A stretch of DNA of 64,000 nucleotides from Endothia cerciana (taxonomy: Eukaryota; Ascomycota; Sordariomycetes; Diaporthales; Cryphonectriaceae): assembly GCA_026119935.1 (NCBI GenBank), contig JALRMH010000007.1, forward strand, positions 983,097 to 1,047,096, read 5' to 3'. Both the position numbers and the translations under genes were made by a program. Each line of letters opens with the position of its first letter. The first letter of the stretch is position 1. The notes below the pieces were generated by a model. That model ran no database searches. It saw only the letters and a program-made list of their open reading frames with translations, and was not told the origin of the DNA. Shown here piece after piece: positions 1 through 11,123 of the stretch.

Positions 1-1815
1 ACGTCCAGGAACAAGGGCTTGACAGGGATCGGCTCCAGCTTCGGCGGGTACGTGACCACATTCTCGAGATCGACACCTTCAGAGGGATATTGCACCAATC
101 TCTCGATCAAGGGGCGCTTTGCCGCGTTAGTGTCCGCCTTGCTGGCCTGCTTGCGCAGGTTTGAGATCTCGACAAGGGCCCGAGTGCGCTGTAGCTCCCC
201 CTTTAGGAGAGTCTGAAGAAAGGAGGCTTCACTTTGGGCAACCTCAACGGTCTTGAGCCCTCCATCTTTGCCTTCGCTGTGCTTGGCGAGGGCTGGCATG
301 GCGGACTCACACTGATCGTAAGCGTGCTTAGTCAGGGCGAGAGCATTGGCTGCGTTGCCAACCAATGAGTGCGAACGAGCGATGGCAAGAGACCTGCTGA
401 ATTGTTAGTGACACAATTGATCAGCAAATGGTTTTACAGGGACTCACTTCAGTGCTGTGAAGTACTTCGTCACAGCATCGATCTCTGCTGCGAGGTGCTC
501 GTCTGCTGCGACTCCAGGCAGCTCGTTGGCGACCTCCAGGCTCTGAAGGGTTTTGTCATACAGATTGACCTTCTTCCCTTGTTGCTTTACTTGTTGACTA
601 TCCTTGATCAAGGGTTGTTCGATCTCCGGCAGATTCCTCTTGCCCTTCAGACTAGGCCCATCGCCCAGCACAGCACCGTCCTTCTCGCCCATCAACACCC
701 TATTGCGACCTATCTGCCAGCTCAGCAAGTCGTACTTTAGCTTCGTGCGCAGGATGGCCAAGTTCTGCATGCGTGAGTCGCCCTGAGCGATGCCTTGTTC
801 CTTGAGCTCGTCAATTGCCTGTTGTGTAGCGTCCACCGCGTCATTGCTGATCTCGAGTACGGCATCGTAAGCTTCAGCCTTGCTGTTTGGTCGCAGATCC
901 GAAGAAGCGCCGAGTTTCTGAGATAGCTCTGCAGTAGCGCTCTCGAGAGCCTCCAGCTTCAGTGCAATTTCCGCGTCTTCAACGGGCACTTTCCTGTGTC
1001 TCCATGTCGTGAATCTCAGCGCACCGCCATCAGTCATGGTTGTATCCCCGTCTTCCTTCAAGAAACTTGGCGCGACGTCGTCGACCCTCGACACCAGAGC
1101 GTCGTCGGAATGCGGGAAATGCTTCTTGGCCAGGGCAAGTATGGAAAGAGTCGTTGGTATGTCAAGTTGGCGCTGTGCAAAACGCAGAGGTGTGTCGACC
1201 GAGTCCGAGACGTAGTCCTTGAAGATATTGCCTTCCAGGGCGGACGTTGGCAGAGCCGTGTAGATGATCTTGGCGATGGCGTAGCTCTCGAGACACTGCT
1301 GCCACTTCTTACCGCGGAAGGCAGAGTCTCCCTTGAGAACTGCCGCGTACGCCCATGCGCTTAGAACATCGGCTGAGCTTGCACCGCCCTCCTTGTCTGC
1401 CAGCGTGGCGACCAGCTTCTCGACGATCTTGGTGGCCTGGACCAGCTTCGAGATGATCTGTGATCGCGTCTCGCCATTGATTTCGTCCCGTGACCGCCAT
1501 GCCATCGACTTGGCCCAGCATCTTTCGGCGGTGAGGAGAGGCACTTGTATGAAACTGAGGCAGTGGTCAGCCTGATCTCCTGTTTGCTTCAGGCGGCCCC
1601 AGAAGCCGGAGGGTCACTCACTCATGGTTCTGAGCCAGCTGCGAGGGTGTCACCTCGAAGTTGGAGTGGTTCTTGGCCGGGTTCTTGTCCTGGATGCCTA
1701 GTCTCTTCTTGGTGCTCCTCAGTCGCGTGGTCAGTCGCGAAGCGTATGCACTGTAGTCATTGGCGTAGTCGAGCAGCTCGAGCCTCGTCTCGAGGACGAA
1801 CTTGGTCGCATCCAT
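1..1815 (-). CDS. srp68: Signal recognition particle subunit SRP68 (3' end cut by window edge)
   Basis: SRP68 is the RNA-binding large subunit of the cytosolic signal recognition particle; it pairs with SRP72 and targets ribosomes to the ER. Three exons read in frame: 1815-1622, 1554-448 and 393-1. Introns are 67 and 54 nt, both with GTGAGT donors. About 564 residues are visible. The N-terminus MDATKFVLETRLELL is followed by an Arg/Lys-rich stretch (RLTTRLRSTKKRLGI), as in the family's RNA-binding region. The first splice junction restores the segment DFIQVPLLTAERCWA, which matches the conserved SRP68 pattern of a hydrophobic run followed by ERCWA. The C-terminus, where SRP72 binds, lies beyond the left edge; perhaps 50-80 residues are missing judging from usual lengths. 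It is divergent from the PPR gene to its right. Identification is by recognised family similarity only. Confidence 0.9.
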
Positions 1816-2620
1816 AGTCGCGTTGTGGCTGCCTTCCCATGCACAAAATGAGCGTGGATCAGATACGCATGGGATTGTATCGGGAAGAGATGCGCAGTCG
1901 GATCACACTGCAAATCGTAATCGAGGTAGCGTTGAGGCCGTTGCTCAGTAAAGATGCTGAGGAATACCAATCCGCCTGCTTCAAAAAAGTGCCCCGCTGG
2001 AAGTTAGCATAGCAACCCTAGGTGCTGAGGTTCCAGGGCCGCACAGTGCTATCATGTACTGTCTCCAGCGATAACGGACCGGAATTGTCCCGCCGTAGCT
2101 CCTGATCCTTGTCGCCAAAAAACGCGGGTGGCTCGAGCTCTCAAGGCTCAGGAAATCATCGACTGGCGACGACAAATTCAACCTCTCCAGCGGGTCAAGG
2201 ACCAAGGCGCAAAGCTGCTCCTCCAACCCCCCTTCCCTTACACAACTCGGCTCACGTACGATTGGAAACCTAGCGTCTCTCCTCAGGAACAGACCTACTA
2301 CCGGTCTCCACTTCACTTGTCCTCGGACGAAACTCTGCGAATCGCACGAGGGACTGGGCGCACTTCAACAAGCTCTCTGGGGAGGAAGCAGGATTGTTAA
2401 CTACGACGGCGAGAAGTACGGGATCGCATCCAGCATGAAGCGCGTAAGGGCAAACCTTCGAATATAACCAGGGCTAGAGGCGACCAGGTTAGAAGCCAGA
2501 CCACAAGTCGACATCTGCTGACTTGCTGTGGTACCTTGCTGCGACAGAGTCTTTTCCTCATATGATGACCTGATACAAAGCAACGCCATTGTCGAACCGA
2601 GCAGTCTGCGCCGTGTCCTC
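1816..2620. promoter_or_regulatory. Divergent intergenic region between SRP68 and the PPR gene
   Basis: About 800 bases separate the two start codons and must hold both promoters and 5' leaders. No TATA-like or other named motif stands out. Short open frames here are incidental. Confidence 0.4.
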
Positions 2621-5600
2621 ATGCAAATGCTGGAAAGAACAGCCGCAAGTCTGGAGCCATGCAACTTCCAAAGAGTCCTCCCTTCCACAAAGCTTCCTTT
2701 CAAGTCACACAGACGCCTCCATACTGCTTTCTGGCAGCATGGAGCTGCTGGCATTGAGCTGTCCAATGTCTGGCAGACTCTCCTTCGCGAGCCCCTCGAA
2801 TCGCTCAACCTCCTGTCCACATCATCGCCCGCAAGGCCCGACTCACTGTGCGCCTCGACCTTCTTGCTCGACTTCCTGTATCCCCAAGGGGCCGCCTCTC
2901 TCCTCAGAAAGCTGTCACCGTCTGTGCTGGACAATTATGGACGGCCAAGGTTGTACCTCCGAGGAACGGTCCCACGGCTTTTTACTTCCTCAGCATCGCT
3001 GTCCCAACAGTCTCGACCCTCGGCCGAGGAGACGAGTGGGGCTTCGCTGGCGGAAGATGTGTTCACAAAAGATGAGATACCTCCACGAGCGGACGACCTG
3101 GCCGAAGAACTTGAGAATGAGTTTGACGAGGAGCTTGCCGGGCAGGGACAAATTATCCAAGAGGACACTCCATCTGCCGGGCTTGCCACTAGGAAATCCT
3201 CCCCGGAATACGTATCAGACCAACTGCGCGACCTTCTACGAAAGGATTCAGAGGCCGATTTCAATGCCATTTGGCGGGCTTACCATGCGAAGGTCCACTC
3301 AAGGGAGGTTCGAGAAGCCTATCGCCACCAATTCCTGGACTACGTAACGAAATACCGGAGCAAGTCCTCGTTGCTTGCCTTATGCCTCAAGTTTCACAAC
3401 CCGAAAACGGTCTGGCACGTTTGGGCGCGCTTTCCTGAGGCGCATAGCTCCAAGGCTCTCAATTTCGATGACATTGAACGCTATGTCTCCTTGGAAGAGC
3501 TGATGAATGGCCTCATAATGCTGATCAGGAGGATACAGCACTGTGAAAAGGTTGCCATCCCGGACGCAGACCCCGAGCTCTCTAAGAGCTTGATGAGCAA
3601 TTTCATCTACCCTTGTATACACAGGCACACGAGCCGCTATCACCCGGACGGCTACTTCCAGTTGCTCAAGCTTTTGAAAGATCCCCTTCTATACGAAGAC
3701 TTTATAGTTTTTACCTCCACGAACCACAAGATGAGGCTTGCCAACGACTTATACAAACAGTACCGCCAACTGCCCGGCGTCAAGATACGCGGTCACATAA
3801 TGCACAAGATGATCGAGCTCGTCTACATCCCTGCTGATGATCCTGCGGGCATGGAATTGGTGCGCAAGGATTTCTACGGGCGATTCGGCCAGCTGGACTT
3901 TGGGGGTTATCGCAAGTATATGGAGTTCTATGCGCGAAGGGGCGACGTCAAGTCAGTACAACGCATGTGGGAGGAGTATACGACTTATTACGCAGAGTGG
4001 CGTAAGCCCAAGCGAATCGTTGATGGCAAGACTCTGAGTGACCGTCCCGATTTTCTGCCTCTACTCCACGTACATGCAGTTCGAGGCGAGCTCGGCGAAG
4101 TGCGCCGGCTCTTCAGCCAAGCCCAGAGCACCCATGGTTCGAAGCTCAACGTTATTTGCTGGAACATCTTGCTGAATGCGCACGCCAAGGCTGGCGAATA
4201 CGACGCTGCAGTTCGTGTGTTTGGCGTGATGAGACAAGCCGTCACTCCGGACATGTACAGCTATGGCACGATGATGGGCATGACTGGATCGAGAGGCGAC
4301 CTCGAGTTCACTCTTGAGCTGTACCGCATGGCGAAGAATGAAGGGCTGAAGCCCAACGTCACAATGGTGGATTGTGTCGTCGAAGCTTTCTGCCAGAACG
4401 ACAAGTACAACGACGCTGAGAGCATAGTTGTGATGACCACGCGGAAGAACCGCTTCAGCCAAAAAGAACTTGCGGTCCTGTGGAATACGTTACTCTACCA
4501 TCACGGCACGCGCCGCGATCTGACAACCGTCAATCGACTCCTGGGGGAGATGACGAAATTCCGGATTAAATACAACGCCGAAACGTATGCACACCTGCTG
4601 CGAGGTCTAGCTCTTTGCCGACAACCCCACCATGCTCTCTATCTTGTCCAAGAAGCTGTGAAGAGCAAGACCTGGAAACCGACGTTACAACATTATGCGC
4701 TTCTCATGAGCTCGTTCCTCCAGAGTGGCCAGCCTCGTGAACTCTTGAGGACCAGCACCATTCTTCGAGATCTTGGTCTACCACAGAGCGGAAATGTCCT
4801 TTTGAAAGTTCTCAAAGCCCTTGGCCAATGGGCCACCAAACATGGCGATACACGCTGGTCGCGGGCGTACCTCCTTTCGGCGCTGCGCCAGTTCAGAAAG
4901 TCTATCGAACGGGACAAGGAACCCCAGAAGGGATTACTCCAGCGCCGGAGTGTTGACCAGCCCTGGATAAGGCAGGCACCCGATCCTCCCACCGTCTCAC
5001 TGCGCACCGAACAGGCAAGCGTCCTTATCTTCACATTCACGCAGATGAGGGAAGTCACGACAGTCCAAGATATCCTGGAGCTCTGGCAATCCTCGAGCCC
5101 CGAGAGCTCCAGCATGCCTGAAGCGCCCCTGAAGCTCCTTGAAGCCCTGATGCTCTCCGCCTTCTACGAGGGCAACTACGCCGAAGTCCAAGAGATTTGG
5201 AACATCATCTTTGACCGTGCCCTGCAGATGTCCCGAGTGTCCGCGCCGGGCACGAGCCGTGCCCAACCACTGCCATCAATGCGCTACAGCCTCACCGACT
5301 CGCTCAAGACAATGCAGCGCATGTACGGGGCCCAGAACGACGCTAACGGCCTGAGAGAGACCATCACAAAGGTTCTCCGCGCCGGGTTCAGGTTGGATAG
5401 CAAAAACTGGAATTACTACGTGCAGTTTCTCGTCAGCATGAAGAAGTGGCGTGAGGCCTTCACGGTCTGCGAGGAGCAGCTGATGCCGTACTGGCGCGGG
5501 TGGCAGCGGGTGCGGGCCAAAGTGAGCATGGTTCGGACTGCGTTGCCGCTCGAGATGCGCAGGAGGGGTATGGACCCACAGTACCCACGGCCAATCTCCT

Positions 5601-6367
5601 ACACGCTCATGGTGTTGAGCAAGGCGTACATGGACCTTGAGCAGATGGCGGCGTGGTCCAGCGAGGCGGAACGGCTGCTCAACTACATCGTGTCCAAGTG
5701 CCCAAGTGCTATATCCGCTGTGACAACCCAGCTGCGCTCACACTCTGCGCTCGAGGAGAGGCTCCTTAGGGGCGACAAAGCGGCCGACGTGAAGGAGCAG
5801 GTGCAAAGGGACAGGGAAGCGCGGAGGAGAGGCGAGGATGACGATGGGATTCCGCAGACGTTCAAGGAGATGATGGAGATGGCTAATTTGAGGACTAAGA
5901 CAGATACGGAGCAGAGCAATTGGGGGATCCAGGAGGACGAACCGGTCGAGGATGAGGCAGGCAGTGATGCTGTGGCTACTGCTACTAATGGCATGGGTCA
6001 TGAGAAGGACGGCGAGTGGATTGATGTCAGTGAACAAGAAGAAGACGTCGAGGCCTGGGAGTCCATCAATCCCGACCAGAACTCGCCCGAGTGGCAGGAA
6101 ATACAAGCAGCCGAGGCTGCGATGTTCAGAACCGCGGCACCAGGGGCCACGGAAGCCAAACAGGACAGGGGCGAAGGCCCATCTCCATTGCAGCAACAGC
6201 GCCCGCAAGAGGCCGATGGCGCAACGCCGCATGCTCCAACATCGTCATGGGCAGCGGAGCAGGCCTTCCTCGACAACCACACCCCACAGCCAGATCGACC
6301 CCCCAAGTCCAAAGCCAGGATACGCAAGAAGGAGAAGGAGAAGGAGAAGGACGACGACGAACCCTAA
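2621..6367 (+). CDS. Large mitochondrial pentatricopeptide-repeat protein, CYA-5-like
   Basis: An intronless 1248-aa reading frame, starting at MQMLERTAASLEP; MLERT at 2627 is an equally good start, and the frame stays open to 2528. The first ~60 residues are basic and hydroxylated, compatible with a mitochondrial presequence. Residues of about 500-720 hold helical PPR repeats, for example CWNILLNAHAKAGEYDAAV and a following repeat with GLKPNVTMVDCVVEAF. The last 200 residues are charged and low in complexity. The length, N-terminus and layout resemble the Neurospora CYA-5 family, which is needed for cytochrome oxidase subunit 1 mRNA translation in mitochondria. That assignment is from memory of the family; another fungal PPR mRNA-stability factor is the main alternative. 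It is convergent with the beta-propeller gene downstream. Confidence 0.75.
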   Translation: MQMLERTAASLEPCNFQRVLPSTKLPFKSHRRLHTAFWQHGAAGIELSNVWQTLLREPLESLNLLSTSSPARPDSLCASTFLLDFLYPQGAASLLRKLSPSVLDNYGRPRLYLRGTVPRLFTSSASLSQQSRPSAEETSGASLAEDVFTKDEIPPRADDLAEELENEFDEELAGQGQIIQEDTPSAGLATRKSSPEYVSDQLRDLLRKDSEADFNAIWRAYHAKVHSREVREAYRHQFLDYVTKYRSKSSLLALCLKFHNPKTVWHVWARFPEAHSSKALNFDDIERYVSLEELMNGLIMLIRRIQHCEKVAIPDADPELSKSLMSNFIYPCIHRHTSRYHPDGYFQLLKLLKDPLLYEDFIVFTSTNHKMRLANDLYKQYRQLPGVKIRGHIMHKMIELVYIPADDPAGMELVRKDFYGRFGQLDFGGYRKYMEFYARRGDVKSVQRMWEEYTTYYAEWRKPKRIVDGKTLSDRPDFLPLLHVHAVRGELGEVRRLFSQAQSTHGSKLNVICWNILLNAHAKAGEYDAAVRVFGVMRQAVTPDMYSYGTMMGMTGSRGDLEFTLELYRMAKNEGLKPNVTMVDCVVEAFCQNDKYNDAESIVVMTTRKNRFSQKELAVLWNTLLYHHGTRRDLTTVNRLLGEMTKFRIKYNAETYAHLLRGLALCRQPHHALYLVQEAVKSKTWKPTLQHYALLMSSFLQSGQPRELLRTSTILRDLGLPQSGNVLLKVLKALGQWATKHGDTRWSRAYLLSALRQFRKSIERDKEPQKGLLQRRSVDQPWIRQAPDPPTVSLRTEQASVLIFTFTQMREVTTVQDILELWQSSSPESSSMPEAPLKLLEALMLSAFYEGNYAEVQEIWNIIFDRALQMSRVSAPGTSRAQPLPSMRYSLTDSLKTMQRMYGAQNDANGLRETITKVLRAGFRLDSKNWNYYVQFLVSMKKWREAFTVCEEQLMPYWRGWQRVRAKVSMVRTALPLEMRRRGMDPQYPRPISYTLMVLSKAYMDLEQMAAWSSEAERLLNYIVSKCPSAISAVTTQLRSHSALEERLLRGDKAADVKEQVQRDREARRRGEDDDGIPQTFKEMMEMANLRTKTDTEQSNWGIQEDEPVEDEAGSDAVATATNGMGHEKDGEWIDVSEQEEDVEAWESINPDQNSPEWQEIQAAEAAMFRTAAPGATEAKQDRGEGPSPLQQQRPQEADGATPHAPTSSWAAEQAFLDNHTPQPDRPPKSKARIRKKEKEKEKDDDEP

Positions 6368-6786
6368 AACTGGAGGGCTCTCGATCTTGTTGAGACATGT
6401 GGTGGTGAGATTGAAGAAGGGGCCGAGGTGCGGGTGGCCCGGCCCGTGAGTGGCCGGCTGTGGCTATCGATTGACTGACTGTACGCGAGAATAGGGCGGT
6501 GTCGAGCGGGTGGCTGCCTACCTAGTTAAATAGTACAACAGACCCGTACACTTTTGTTCATACCAGGCGGGAATAGACCTACAGGCTTTACAAGCCAGAC
6601 GATGTGTTCTAAGGTAATCATATACGTGTCCAGCCGGGGTTGTTGGTGACGAGATCTGAGCTGATTCCCTCCGTACCTTTGCTTCATTTTCAAGGAGGGC
6701 CACGATATAGTCATTCATCAAACTCTATGCAAGGAGCACAGCTGCTGTAATGCATTTTCCCTCCCCATCATCCCGCTCAGAGTTTC
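6368..6786. other. Short convergent intergenic region
   Basis: This holds the 3' ends of the PPR gene (plus) and the beta-propeller gene (minus). Nothing else is recognised. Confidence 0.5.
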
Positions 6787-9700
6787 TCATATAATCGGTA
6801 CAAGGAAATACTCCAGAATCTCGTATGCCAAGTCGAAGTAGCTCCTCCTCTCACTTCCATCCATCCGTACATCGTCGTCCTCGTCCCCTGAGAGGTTCTT
6901 GGTCCATCGCCCGTCATCGACACCGTCCAGGTACTCCACAAACATATCTATCCAGTCCTCTCTGTCGTTTATCAACCCTTCAAGCGCACGCTTCTCCAGG
7001 CAGCGCTGCATCAGATCCCCGTCAACCTGCATCTCGAGACCCCTGTCCATAACCGGCGTCGGGTCGAAACCGCCCGCGTCATCCCCGCCCATGTCGACCT
7101 CCTCGAGAGGCACATGCGTGAACGGGTACAGCTCGGGCGACGTCTCGGAGACGTTCTGCACGAAGCGTAAGAACCGCCAGACCCTGATATCTAACAGTGT
7201 GAAGTGTTGCATGGACCCGTCGATACCCATCCCGAGGATCTCAGCGTCGTCGACCGAAGCCGGGAGCAGGCCGAACTTCTTTTCCTTGCGCCTCTCGCGC
7301 GACCACGCGGGGAGGGTTCGCCCAAGACGAAGACGGCGTACAGATGAAGGCAGGTCTGTTTCGAAAAGGACCTCGCAGTCCTTTCCCGGATTGTCCCAAG
7401 GGATCCAGAGGCCCGTCACGTTGCAGCTCTGGTCCGAGACCAGCACGATTGAATGTGGTGGATCGGATACCATCGGAGTGGGCATCGCTTCGTCCCAGGT
7501 ACCGGCCACTTCGAGCATGTCCATTACGGATCGTGTGGTCCCGTCCATGTGAGTCATTGTAGGGGTCTGATCATCATCGCTTTTCTCCAGGACGCGTATC
7601 GAATCGCCCTTGACCAGCGCCAGCGTTCGCGACCCACCAGGTAGTATGGACAGTTTCCATGCGGGTCCGCCAAGCTCCTGACTCGGCTCTTGTGTAATCC
7701 TCTTCTGTCCCTCGTCGAGTTTGTGGTAGAGGATCCGTGAGCCCACGCTAGACTGGATCTTGTGACCGCTCGTAGTGACCGCAGAAACAGGCCCTGGAGG
7801 GTCTTCGTCTGAGCTCCTGAGCTTGTACCGTGTCCAGAAGCGAATCTTGCCTTGTTTTTCCCCAGGACCCGGTTTCTCTTGTCTGGGCGACACTATGAGA
7901 ATCTTCCCTCCATCTTCGCCCCCACGCGTGGAGATGAGGATGTAGTAGTGGTCGTGACCACCATCTGATCTGACATGCCACTGTTCGAGAGAGAGAATCC
8001 TGTCTCCAAATCTCCCGAGGCCAGAGATGGACTCGACTGGTTCTTTCGTCTGACCATTCGCAGGAAGTGAGAGATCTTCTCCGGTCTCGGGATCAATGAA
8101 CTTCAACGTCGTGGCACCATCGGGTGTCTCAGCGGCGACAACCAGACACTTCAGGACATGAGAGTACAAGAGTTTGTAAGGCGTCATTCCTAATGGAAGA
8201 TGACGTTGGACGGGTCCTACCTGAGGCTGTAGTTCAGCCAGCAAGACGTGATCGGTAGCAAGGAGGAGGAGTGGGGCATTGGCTTCATTCCCGGACAAGC
8301 TCTTCGGCAGGACAGTCACGGATGTTATCGCCGGAGACGGCTTGCTGCTGTCTTCCGCATCGATGGTCCACACACTTCGCTTGAGTGCGAAGCCCTGGCC
8401 CTCGCGAAAGTTACCGGCTAGCACGAGGCGCTGATCACAACAGAGGAAGACCGAGTCGGCTTTGCGCCCCGGATAGACATGGACGGGCATGGAGCCCATC
8501 CTTGCGAGAGATACACTTCCTGTCTGCAGAGGTTCGAAAGCCGAGATACTGACCGCTACGGCAAGGCCATCTCGGCTGCCGGCAACCAGGACGGTCGTCC
8601 CGGTGCTCTCGTCGAAGGCGAACACAATGCTTGTGAAAGGTTCGGTGGCAACTGCAGTTCCAGACACTAGACAATCAAATCATCAGTCAGTGGAGGGGCG
8701 ATTGCCACACGCACCGGCACTCACACTCTTGTAGGGAGACGGTTCTGATGCGTTCTCGGTCCGTGACGCAGTAGAAGTCCAGGTGGACAGCCTTGTCCAA
8801 CCACAAGCACGCAACAGCGTACAACTTGCCCGAGAGTCTGCACAGAGAGAAGGATGTGACCTCTCCCTCGGTGAAAGCCGCGGTGTGGTAATGCTTGGCT
8901 TGGAAATCCAGAGCATTCAACTTGATGGTATGGAGCTGGAACCTGTCGCCTGCATGCGAAATAACGGCCAGAAGATCGGCTTCGAGAGCGGCATCCGTGA
9001 CGACCGCATCACCGAGTCCTAGTTGCGCGAAGGGAAACCCAGCACTGCTCTCAATTAGCTGCCAGGAGCGGCCAGACAGGAGGGCTTGGGCTTGCCTTCT
9101 AAAGGGGGTCACAAATATGACACCTCTCTCCGTGACCTGAAGTATGGTCTCCTCGTCAACGGTAGTTGCTAAGAGGGTGGGCGAGGATAGATCAAATGGG
9201 ACCTGATCCTGGTCTACATCAAGAGCAGATGTGGCGGTGAATTTTGAATCGAATGAGAGCAGTCCCGACCTGCCAGCCACTGATAAGAGGAGGTGGTAGC
9301 CAGAATCGGGGTCCAAGGTGTTGTCCTGGAACATGAAGCATCGTTTGATGACGGTGCCGAGGTCGAGCTCAATACCAATGTTCGCCTGCAGGCCGTAGCG
9401 GAACTCCACGATCGAGCCATCCCTGTCTCTTCCCGCGGCGGCATATATGGAGTCAGGGTCTGAGAAAGGAGACCCGTTTCGCCTCTGGCCTCTGGTGGGC
9501 TTGTCCGCAGAGCCGTCGCTGTTGTCCCAGCGGCTAGATTCTGCTGTGGTGACGAAGTCAACAGCAGGCGCCCAATTTGGAATACGACACAACTTGGTGA
9601 TGACTTTTCGGGGGGATGCCTAGCAACCGTCAATTATCTGCTCACGGTGTCGCATCATTAGAGGACTTGCCCTCCAAACACCGCCCTGTCCAGAATCTCC

Positions 9701-11123
9701 ACCAAACACCAGGGTCTCGCCGTTGACCAGCGCCTCGCCGTCGTGGAACTCATCAGCAAGGCTCGCGAACGCCGTTGACACGCTGCAGAAGGTCCCATGA
9801 TAGAAAGAGGCCCCGAGTATATCGTCCGAGTCACACTCCAGGTAGATCACGACGCCATCTTCTCTTGCGATATAGATGAAGTCCCTGTCTCGATGATATG
9901 GATATAGCCGTGGAGGACGCGACCATGCCGTCCAGAGCGGTGGGTCTGTCCCCGAATAATGCTCGGAGGGGGGGAAGCTGTTGATGTCACAGGGTTCGAA
10001 GGAGGGAGAGCCCAGGAGGGCATCCGCACAGTAGGCGATCTCGCCCTCGGATACCGCGAAGAAGGCGGACCGCACAGTGAGGGGTATGATCATCAGGGGC
10101 ATCTCGTGCTGCGGAGGGAGAGCGTGGCCGTTCTTTTCCTGGGCGAACACCTCCCTCAGGTCGTCGCCCAGCATCCAGTCATAGGTGATCATGCGGGAGA
10201 CACCGTCCCTGACCACGATGAGCAGCAGGATAATGTGTCGAGGGTCCTGAGGTCTAGGGTAGAGAAACTCGACCGTATGTATGACACCGTTGACGGTCCG
10301 CGGGCGTGATGACAGGACGGGTTTCAAGGGCAGAGCCTTCGCGTAGGAGTCGTTCAGGCGATGTACCGAGCTGAGCTCGTGAACGATGAACATATTCCTG
10401 GCACAGGCCTGGACGGCGAACCTCGAGCTGGGATCCACGGCCAGGTGGAAGCCCGGCCGGACGAGGCGTGAACAGTGGACGTGTTCCTGCAGGGCGACAA
10501 ACTCGAAGGATCCGTCCCCTCCCGGGCGGAGGAAGAGGAAGATGCAGTCCCCCGTCTCCAGCACGACCAGGAGCAGCTGGGGCGGCAACACCGATGAGCC
10601 TAGCGCCGAGGAGGCGGACGTGGGGATATAGGGCTCGATGTCACCCCTGTCGTCGTCGGCGGCATCTGGGTGGAAGCCAGCCGTGGCGTACTTCTCACCG
10701 TTGACTATGACGGGACTGGAGCCGATGACCTTGGCATTGCGGATACGGGAGCCGAAGTCACACTTCCTGCTGATGCTGTGCAGCTGGCCATCACGCCGAA
10801 GTTCTGATATCTGCACGTAGTGGTCCTATGAAGAGTCAGCCACAGCCACAGCCACACAGCCCGGCACGCAGGGTCACAGGGCCGCGGGTGCTCACCCCTA
10901 CGAAGGCCACATCGTTGTGCTGGGAAGACCGAAGCCGAACGGACAGGATCCAGTGTGCCACCGGGCTCTGGACGACAGTCCTTGTCATGATACCACACTG
11001 GGGCGCACGCCGGACATGCCTGGCCGGCCTGTCGGTGCTAGTCGTCTTGTTGAGGAGGTCGTTCAGGTTGTTGGACCTGGTGACCCACTGCCCGTTCTCG
11101 AGGACGTGGGACTGGAACGCCAT
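6787..11123 (-). CDS. MMS1/CPSF160/DDB1-type beta-propeller protein (MMS1_N domain)
   Basis: The four-exon model is 11123-10896, 10825-9671, 9619-8725 and 8666-6787, giving 1385 aa from the start MAFQSHVLENGQWVTRS. Introns are 70, 51 and 58 nt. The second intron is read as GC-AG (AGG|GCAAGT to CTAG); without its removal an in-frame TAG at 9620-9622 would stop the protein. The N-terminal ~550 residues resemble the MMS1_N region of the CPSF-A/DDB1 superfamily, and the rest is beta-strand-rich with repeated hydrophobic-Gly blades. It lacks the length and sequence of canonical DDB1 or Rse1, so it is probably the extra fungal paralogue usually annotated as an MMS1 N-terminal-domain protein. Such proteins are scaffolds, often for cullin-4-type ubiquitin ligases or mRNA processing; the role here is unknown. 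The C-terminus is acidic (DEDDDVR). Confidence 0.75.
9620..9670 (-). other. Probable GC-AG intron in the beta-propeller gene
   Basis: Reading the minus strand, the exon ends TGGAGG and the next bases are GCAAGT, the strong context typical of GC donors. The intron ends TTGCTAG. Its 51-nt length keeps the phase and removes an in-frame TAG. Joining gives GGVWR-ASPRKVITKLC, continuing the homologous frame. The only nearby GT start that keeps phase is GTTTGG, 60 nt before the acceptor, which is a poor donor. Confidence 0.7.
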
